Part shown: piece by piece, positions 43,417 to 48,656 of the stretch | How positions within the stretch are numbered: position 1 is the stretch's first letter | Layout: every line of letters starts with the position of its first letter | Source: Desulfobacterales bacterium | Lineage (GTDB): Bacteria > Desulfobacterota > Desulfobacteria > Desulfobacterales > JAHEIW01 | Direction: 5' to 3' | Assembly: GCA_030145015.1 (NCBI GenBank) | Contig: JAQYWI010000016.1 | Span: forward strand, 1-48,656 | Length of the DNA stretch: 48,656 bases | Position numbers and translations under genes: made by a program | Notes under the pieces: generated by a model | Database searches by the model: none | What the model saw: the letters and a program-made list of their open reading frames with translations, nothing else | Told to the model about the DNA's origin: nothing

Positions 43417-44358
43417 GTGATTAAAAAAAACATCGGCGGCGAATCGCTTAAAGAACGACTATTGGCCAGCGCCAAAGATCGCTTATATAATTTCCTGCTG
43501 GCAGACGGTGCCATCCGCGGCGCGATCTTAAACGGCACCCGCATGATCAATGAAATGCGCGCCAATCATGAACTGGGAATTTTAGAATCGCTGGTGCTGG
43601 GTCGTGCGTATCTGGGTGCCGGCTTGATGTCGGCTAATTTAAAAGGCGCCGACAGCACCAGTTTAAAAATTGAATGCTCGGGACCCATAAGAGGGCTCAC
43701 CGTGGAAACAAATGCATTCGGGGAGGTTCGGGGCTTTCTTAAGAACGTTCCGATTCCCATTGACAAACCCATGCAGGATTTTGATCTTGCGCCCTTTTTT
43801 GGTGCCGGATTTCTCTCCGTTATCCGCTATTTAGAAGACGCCAAGCAACCGTTTACGGGAAAAGTTGCCCTGAAATACGGCAACATTGCCCAGGATCTCG
43901 CATACTACTATTTAACATCCGAGCAATTGCCCACGGCATTTAATCTGAGCATTAAATACGATAAGGAAGGTGAAACGACCGGTGCCGGCGGGCTATTTAT
44001 GCAGGCCATGCCGGGCGCCGATGATGCCTTGACGGCCGAACTGGAGGAATTGGTGGTTACGTTCCCGTCTATGGGTGAAGTTTTTACGAATGGACGGGAG
44101 CCTGCGGCTTTGATTCAGGAAGTTTTTCAAAAATACGAACCCCGCCTTCTGGCCGATCGGCGCATTGAGTTCATGTGTCATTGCAGCCCCGAACGGTTGC
44201 GCCGTATTTTAGCGATGCTGCCGGAGGATGAGTTGAAAGATATTCGCGTTAACGGCCCATTCCCGCTTGAAATGCGCTGTCATTATTGTAATACGCTGTA
44301 TCATTTTTCAGAGGAAGCGGTCCAAGAAATCTTCGCCAAGCAAAAAAATAGCGCATAG
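43417..44358 (+). CDS. hslO: Hsp33 redox-regulated chaperone
   Basis: About 313 residues from the GTG at 43417, preceded by AGGTAG. The frame is open further upstream, but those 25 codons overlap the hydrolase gene and do not look like an Hsp33 N-terminus. The core has the family segments RGAILNGTRMINEMRANHELG, LGRAYLGAGLMSANLKG and SGPIRGLTVE (ligands and turns typical of Hsp33). The C-terminal zinc switch has CxC in FMCHCSPERL and CxxC in RCHYCNTLYHF, so all four Cys are present. Hsp33 is activated by oxidation of these Cys and holds unfolding proteins in the cytosol. Confidence 0.93.
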   Translation: MIKKNIGGESLKERLLASAKDRLYNFLLADGAIRGAILNGTRMINEMRANHELGILESLVLGRAYLGAGLMSANLKGADSTSLKIECSGPIRGLTVETNAFGEVRGFLKNVPIPIDKPMQDFDLAPFFGAGFLSVIRYLEDAKQPFTGKVALKYGNIAQDLAYYYLTSEQLPTAFNLSIKYDKEGETTGAGGLFMQAMPGADDALTAELEELVVTFPSMGEVFTNGREPAALIQEVFQKYEPRLLADRRIEFMCHCSPERLRRILAMLPEDELKDIRVNGPFPLEMRCHYCNTLYHFSEEAVQEIFAKQKNSA

Positions 44359-44601
44359 CAGATTGATCAGCAGCATCAATAATATCCGCAGATTAACGCA
44401 GATTAAAATATAGGTTAAATTCTTATGCACAGACTGCGGAGAAATTTATGCTGATGCTGATAGTACGGCGCTTAGAAGCCAGAAAACTTTTTAGCCTCCA
44501 GGCCTTATAGTTTCCCAGCATCCCAGCCTTATGGCTACTATGTGAATACCACCAAAGAACGCGCCCACTGTCAGCTGGAGGAAAGCCTAAATCAATTTAA
44601 G

Positions 44602-45234
44602 CTATTGTGATTTCGGTCCCTGCCCCGCCTGCTGCTTTTTGAGCTGAACAACCATCTCATCTATCGAGGCACCGTTGGGCGCCATGGCAATCGGGTTGAC
44701 TTCGAGCAGGCCTTCCCATGCGCGAATGGCACCATCAAAGTCATTGAGATCATGCAGGAGGACAATCCCTTTATTCATGCGTGAAATCTCATGTTTGGGG
44801 TCCGCTGCAATGGCTTGATCAAACGCTTTGATAGCGTCTTCGGGCTTGCCGCTGCGCCGATACATTACGCCCATGTCGGTCCAGACATTCGGGTTGCCCG
44901 GATCCAGCTCCAGGGATTTTCGATAGGCGCTGATGGATTTTTCGAATTGACCGGCATCAAAATAGGCATTTCCCAGCTCCGTCCAGGCTTTGGTATCGCC
45001 CGGGTTGGCCTCGGTTTGGCGCTCGAGCGCCGCAACCCGATCAGAGTCCACCGGCGCAGCGGCTTGCGGCTGCGACTGCATGGGGGCGGATTGACCGGGA
45101 ATTTTTGAATCGGATTTAAAAACCGAAAACACCACCCCGCCGAAAAAACCAACGGCTAAAGCCAGGAGCGTGACCATTAAAAATGTCTCTTTTCTAACAA
45201 AATTTCCTTCGATTATCTTTTTTTGACTCGCCAT
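44602..45234 (-). CDS. Membrane-anchored TPR protein
   Basis: A 210-residue protein with a short cytoplasmic N-terminus, one transmembrane helix at about 18-40 (LMVTLLALAVGFFGGVVFSVF), an Ala/Gln/Pro-rich linker and about three to four TPR units at 65-195 (ALERQTEANPGDTKAWTELGNAYFDAG, then YRKSLELDPGNPNVW and FDQAIAADP). It should expose its TPR domain to the periplasm and act as a protein-protein adaptor. Similar short TPR proteins occur in cytochrome-c assembly (CcmI/NrfG-like), but no such genes are near. It lies opposite to the M1-like gene and 243 bp from hslO. Confidence 0.85.
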   Translation of the reverse strand: MASQKKIIEGNFVRKETFLMVTLLALAVGFFGGVVFSVFKSDSKIPGQSAPMQSQPQAAAPVDSDRVAALERQTEANPGDTKAWTELGNAYFDAGQFEKSISAYRKSLELDPGNPNVWTDMGVMYRRSGKPEDAIKAFDQAIAADPKHEISRMNKGIVLLHDLNDFDGAIRAWEGLLEVNPIAMAPNGASIDEMVVQLKKQQAGQGPKSQ

Positions 45235-45420
45235 TTAGCCTCCATATACTTGCAAGTTAAAAAAAATATAATCACGAAACACGAAAAGTCGAATTTTCGA
45301 TGGCGGTGTTAATATCAAATAAATCCAAACGGATTTTGACATATCCTCGGGAATACTTAGATTGTTCTCAAGTGCCTAACGGGCGGTCATCCGACGATTG
45401 CGGAGCGAAGGACATTTCTT

Positions 45421-47559
45421 TTGAAAACAAACCCATCACACTCAATTCCGATAAATTGGCGTTACCGGTTTGGTTGCCCAATTAAAACCGCAACGACAGG
45501 TACGATTTTATTGCTCGCGCTTGTTTTGAGCGTGTCGGTTTCCCCGGCGGATGAACTCGATGCCCGGCATCGGCTCCAGGTCGAAATTTTCCCGCAAGAG
45601 CAAAAATTGCGGGCTATTGATGAAATATCGCTCGAAAAAAGCCCCGGCGATGGATTGGATTTCAAGCTCTCCCGCCGGGCCGAACAGATTGAGGTAACGG
45701 TCAACGACAGCCCGCGTGAAATCGATTTTAAAAACGGAAGGCTGCATGTGCGCCTGGCTGCCGATGAAAAGGATAAAGAAATCCGGATTGCCATTCGTTA
45801 CGCCGCCGTCTTTGACGATCCTGTCCCCGTGCGTCCCGTAAATGCCGACAATCCCGGATTCGGTGTCAGTGGGACGATCTCTGAGGTTGGCAGCTTTTTA
45901 CTGGCCGGTTCGGGCTGGTATCCGGAATGGGCGGCAGGGCATTCAAATTATACGTTGAAAGTGATTGCACCCGCGGGCATGATCGCTGTCACCGCCGGAG
46001 AGCTACAGGGGCATGTAACCCAAAACGGCAAAACAGAGTCCACCTGGCTGGTAAATGATCCGGTCAGAGGCCTGTCTTTATCCGTCGGCCCCTATATTGT
46101 TCGCGAAAAAAAGCTGGGTAAGATTACCGCCGCCACCTATTTTTTCCCGGAAACCGACCATCTGGCCAATACGTATCTCGAGGCGACCGCCAAATACCTC
46201 TCGCTCTATCAGAATCTTTTTGGACCTTATCCCTTTAAAAAATTTGCGATTGTGGAAAATTTTTTTCCGACCGGATTTGGATTTCCCTCCTATACCTTGA
46301 TCGGCGGCAGCGTTCTGCGGCTGCCCTTTATCATCCATACCAGTTTAGGGCATGAAATCGCCCATTGCTGGTGGGGCAATGGCGTGCTCGTCGATTATCA
46401 AGAGGGTAACTGGAGCGAGGCCTTAACGACCTATGTGGCCGATTACCTTTACAAGGAAATGAAATCCGCAGAAGATGCCCGCGGATACCGGCGACAGATT
46501 TTGCGAAACTATTCCACGCTGGTCAAACCGGGCAAGGATTTCGCCCTGAAACAGTTCCAGGGCCGGTCTGATCCGGTCACCAAAACAGTTGGCTATGACA
46601 AAGGCGCATTGGTTTTCCACATGCTTCGCAAGCACCTGGGAGAAGAAGCTTTCTGGGGCGCTCTCAGGGATCTTTACCGCGATCGATTGTTTAAAGCGAC
46701 TTCCTGGACGGATATTCAAAATGCGTTTGAAATCCGGGGGCAGCGTTCACTAAAGAATTTTTTTGATCAATGGGTATTGCATAAAGGCGCCCCCCGGTTT
46801 TATCTGGACGCGGTCCAATCCATACGGACAGACGGCATCTGGAAAATTGAAGGGCGCGTCGTCCAGGAAAGCCCGGAGTTTGGCTTTGATCTAAAACTCA
46901 AGCTGGAAAATCGCGACCAAGCAGTTTTAAACACAATCCGGATATCCGCAAAAGAGACCCCTTTTCAGATTGTCAGTAAATCCAGGCCGCTAAGGCTTGT
47001 CGCCGATCCCGACAGCGATACCCTGCGGCGACTTTTTCCGGCCGAAATACCCCCCGCAATTAATGCGCTCAAAAGTTCCGCAGCGGTGTTGGCCCTGCTT
47101 TCAGATGGTCTGGAGCCCCAGGTTAAACAGGCCGCCGGCATACTGATTCGTTCCCTGGGATTGAAAAATTACACATTGGCCGAAGAAAACAAAATCAAGC
47201 AGGAACAGCTGCCTGGAAAAGATATATTGATGATTGGTTATCCGCATAGAAAAGATATTTTTCGGAATTTGCCCGATCAAATTGCAATCAACCAGAATTC
47301 GTTTAACTTAAATACGGTGGTCTATGACCAATCATCGGATGTCTTTTTTGGCGTATTTCCGCATCCCTTTGCTGAAAATCGGATCGCCGCCCTGTTTTTA
47401 CCGCTATCATCGCTTCAAGCGGAAATGGTTGCCCGCAAGATCACCCATTATGGGAAATACAGCTACCTGGCTTTTCAGAATGGGAAAAATCGGGACAAGG
47501 GATTTTGGTCGTTAAACCAATCTCCTCTTGAATTCCGATGGGATCCCGTGGATAAATGA
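45421..47559 (+). CDS. M1-like zinc metallopeptidase, exported
   Basis: A 712-residue gluzincin of the M1 aminopeptidase-like group. The start is a TTG with AAGGA eight bases upstream. A signal-like hydrophobic segment (TGTILLLALVLSVSVSPA) follows after ~27 residues. The zinc motif HEIAH is at 311-315 (GHEIAHCWWGN), and the third ligand is Glu333 in GNWSEALTTY. The spacing of 17 residues is one short of the classic 18 of aminopeptidase N, as seen in related bacterial HEIAHNWWGN proteins. The N-terminal ~220 residues are the beta-sandwich domain. The C-terminal ~170 residues do not resemble the ERAP-type domain. Substrates are unknown. Confidence 0.88.
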   Translation: MKTNPSHSIPINWRYRFGCPIKTATTGTILLLALVLSVSVSPADELDARHRLQVEIFPQEQKLRAIDEISLEKSPGDGLDFKLSRRAEQIEVTVNDSPREIDFKNGRLHVRLAADEKDKEIRIAIRYAAVFDDPVPVRPVNADNPGFGVSGTISEVGSFLLAGSGWYPEWAAGHSNYTLKVIAPAGMIAVTAGELQGHVTQNGKTESTWLVNDPVRGLSLSVGPYIVREKKLGKITAATYFFPETDHLANTYLEATAKYLSLYQNLFGPYPFKKFAIVENFFPTGFGFPSYTLIGGSVLRLPFIIHTSLGHEIAHCWWGNGVLVDYQEGNWSEALTTYVADYLYKEMKSAEDARGYRRQILRNYSTLVKPGKDFALKQFQGRSDPVTKTVGYDKGALVFHMLRKHLGEEAFWGALRDLYRDRLFKATSWTDIQNAFEIRGQRSLKNFFDQWVLHKGAPRFYLDAVQSIRTDGIWKIEGRVVQESPEFGFDLKLKLENRDQAVLNTIRISAKETPFQIVSKSRPLRLVADPDSDTLRRLFPAEIPPAINALKSSAAVLALLSDGLEPQVKQAAGILIRSLGLKNYTLAEENKIKQEQLPGKDILMIGYPHRKDIFRNLPDQIAINQNSFNLNTVVYDQSSDVFFGVFPHPFAENRIAALFLPLSSLQAEMVARKITHYGKYSYLAFQNGKNRDKGFWSLNQSPLEFRWDPVDK

Positions 47560-47665
47560 ACGAATCGGAATCACAGCAAGAAAATGAAATTACAAAATTT
47601 TCGCGAAGTTTAGGTGTTTATTCGCAGAATTCAATAAAGGGGCAAAGCCCTTACGGAGATTTGAC

Positions 47666-48517
47666 GTGATCAAAAAAATTATCGCCGCCATATTGTTGGT
47701 GGCTGCTCTCAACACGACGGGTTGGGTCAAACAGGATAGCTTAAATCATCGCATGTTTGATCTCAACCAGGAAAAAGAGTTGTTGATGGCCCAGGCGCTG
47801 GCCGGGCTCAAGAAAAACCGCATTATCCTGGTGGGCGAGCATCACTCAAATAAACAGCATCACCAGGCCCAATTGAGTGTCATTCAGGCCTTGAACGACG
47901 CCGGTCTCCAGGTGGCCGTCGGCCTGGAAATGTTCAGAAACGACAGCCAGCCCGACCTGGATCGATGGGTTTCAGGAGATCTCGACGAGAAACGTTTCGA
48001 GAAAATCTTTTATGACAACTGGCGTTATCCCTGGCCGGTCTACCGTATGATTTTTGAATATGCCCGCGACCACAGGATCCCGATGATCGGACTGAATGTG
48101 CCGCGGGAAATTACCCGGCAGGTATCCCGCGATGGGTTTAAATCGCTTTCGCAAGACCAAAAGGGAAAGCTTGCCGAGGTGAGCTGCATCGTGGACCAGG
48201 AATACATGAATTATATCCGCAAAGCATTTGGAGGGCACGCCCATGGCCAGCTTAATTTCATCTACTTTTGTGAAGCCCAGCTGGTCTGGGACAGCGCCAT
48301 GGCAGTTTATTCCCTAGACTATTTAAAACGGCATCCGGAGGCGGTCGTTGTGATTTTGACCGGCACCGGTCACGCGCAGAAAGGAGCAGTCCCGCGACAA
48401 ATTCAGGCACGCTCAAATCTCCCCTATGCGGTAATTTTACCGGAAATAACCGGCAGAATTGATCGGGATACCATCAGCAACAAGGATGCGGACTATATCA
48501 TTCTGGATCTGGACTGA
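47666..48517 (+). CDS. ChaN-family (TIKI/heme-binding) exported protein
   Basis: A 283-residue ChaN-type protein with an N-terminal hydrophobic signal segment and a GTG start preceded by GGAG. Family marks are VGEHHSNKQHHQAQ around residues 55-70, GLEMF, the DNWRYPWPVYRMIFEYA segment and a C-terminal GTGHAQKGAVPRQI. ChaN proteins bind heme in Campylobacter and belong to the erythromycin-esterase/TIKI superfamily, whose Glu/His residues coordinate metal or substrate. It lies 106 bp after the M1-like gene and may form an exported pair with it. No iron-uptake genes are near. Confidence 0.86.
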   Translation: MIKKIIAAILLVAALNTTGWVKQDSLNHRMFDLNQEKELLMAQALAGLKKNRIILVGEHHSNKQHHQAQLSVIQALNDAGLQVAVGLEMFRNDSQPDLDRWVSGDLDEKRFEKIFYDNWRYPWPVYRMIFEYARDHRIPMIGLNVPREITRQVSRDGFKSLSQDQKGKLAEVSCIVDQEYMNYIRKAFGGHAHGQLNFIYFCEAQLVWDSAMAVYSLDYLKRHPEAVVVILTGTGHAQKGAVPRQIQARSNLPYAVILPEITGRIDRDTISNKDADYIILDLD

Positions 48518-48520
48518 ACC

Positions 48521-48604
48521 GGGTTGCGGGTTACGTTGCGGGTTGCGGGTTCAAAAAAGATTAAACTCGCAACCCGTGACCCGGAACGCGCAACCCGTAA
48601 CGCG
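48521..48604. repeat. GGGTTGCG-rich inverted repeat
   Basis: Repeats of GGGTTGCG and GCGGGTT (48521-48551) are followed, after an AT-rich spacer, by complementary CGCAACCCG units (48568-48604). The inner perfect arms are GGGTTGCG at 48540-48547 and CGCAACCC at 48568-48575. It may form a hairpin between the ChaN-family gene and the next gene, either as a weak terminator or as a degenerate dispersed repeat. No T-tract follows. Confidence 0.6.
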
Positions 48605-48623
48605 ATAGCGCCAAGGAGAACAA

Positions 48624-48656
48624 ATGAACTACTGCAGCAACTGTGGCGATACAGTG
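48624..48656 (+). CDS. 5' end of a zinc-ribbon NUDIX-like gene (truncated)
   Basis: An ATG preceded by AAGGAG opens a frame that runs off the window and encodes NYCSNCGDTV. A CxxC near the N-terminus followed by GDTV is how some NUDIX hydrolases with a zinc ribbon begin (NADH-pyrophosphatase-like proteins). Only 11 codons are visible, so the family is a guess. Confidence 0.4.
   Translation, partial: MNYCSNCGDTV

Overview
The window reads as part of a Gram-negative chromosome, most plausibly from a Desulfobacterota (former Deltaproteobacteria, Desulfobacterales-like) organism. That placement is inferred from gene content: a complete type VI secretion system (T6SS) with a TssJ lipoprotein, a double-length UvrA, a LonB/YcbZ-type protease and several intergenic repeat families. 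There is no rRNA, tRNA or obvious insertion sequence to anchor it.

Positions 280-29415 form one long minus-strand T6SS locus. In transcription order it starts with a Cys-rich unknown protein (27205-29415) and a TagH C-terminal-domain-like protein. The membrane and baseplate-adaptor genes follow: tssJ, tssK, tssL, tssM, tagF. Next come tssA, the sheath genes tssB and tssC, hcp, the baseplate genes tssE, tssF and tssG, and the recycling ATPase clpV (tssH). The locus ends with a spike/cargo module: vgrG, a DUF2169-pentapeptide fusion, a second pentapeptide protein, DUF3540, a DUF4150 PAAR-like tip and two unknown genes. Many junctions overlap or are only a few bases apart, so co-transcription is likely. 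No FHA domain, Ser/Thr kinase or phosphatase gene is visible, yet the first protein carries four ETVI[I/L] motifs that look like FHA-binding phosphothreonine sites.

Positions 29785-31457 hold a two-gene minus-strand unit: an exported unknown protein and a MaoC-like hydratase. Positions 31630-39646 carry, on the plus strand, a tandem UvrA-UvrA fusion of 1816 residues and a Lon-family protease. The linker between the two UvrA halves is encoded by a run of back-to-back hairpins, mostly with 3-nt loops, kept in frame.

Positions 39650-42500 are AT-rich and gene-poor. They contain a MITE-like element with perfect 16-bp terminal inverted repeats, a GGA-rich possible RNA, one DUF1566 lipoprotein, and an inverted copy of a ~100-bp palindromic repeat whose other copy lies at 122-223. 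Positions 42515-48656 carry an exported metallo-beta-lactamase-fold hydrolase followed by Hsp33, a TPR membrane protein, an M1-like metallopeptidase, a ChaN-family protein and the first codons of a gene with a zinc-ribbon-like start.

The clearest candidates for undescribed biology are the in-frame hairpin array in uvrA, the putative phosphothreonine tail at the head of the T6SS operon, the Cys/GLD motif repeats in the DUF2169 fusion, and the two orphan genes at the end of the spike module.
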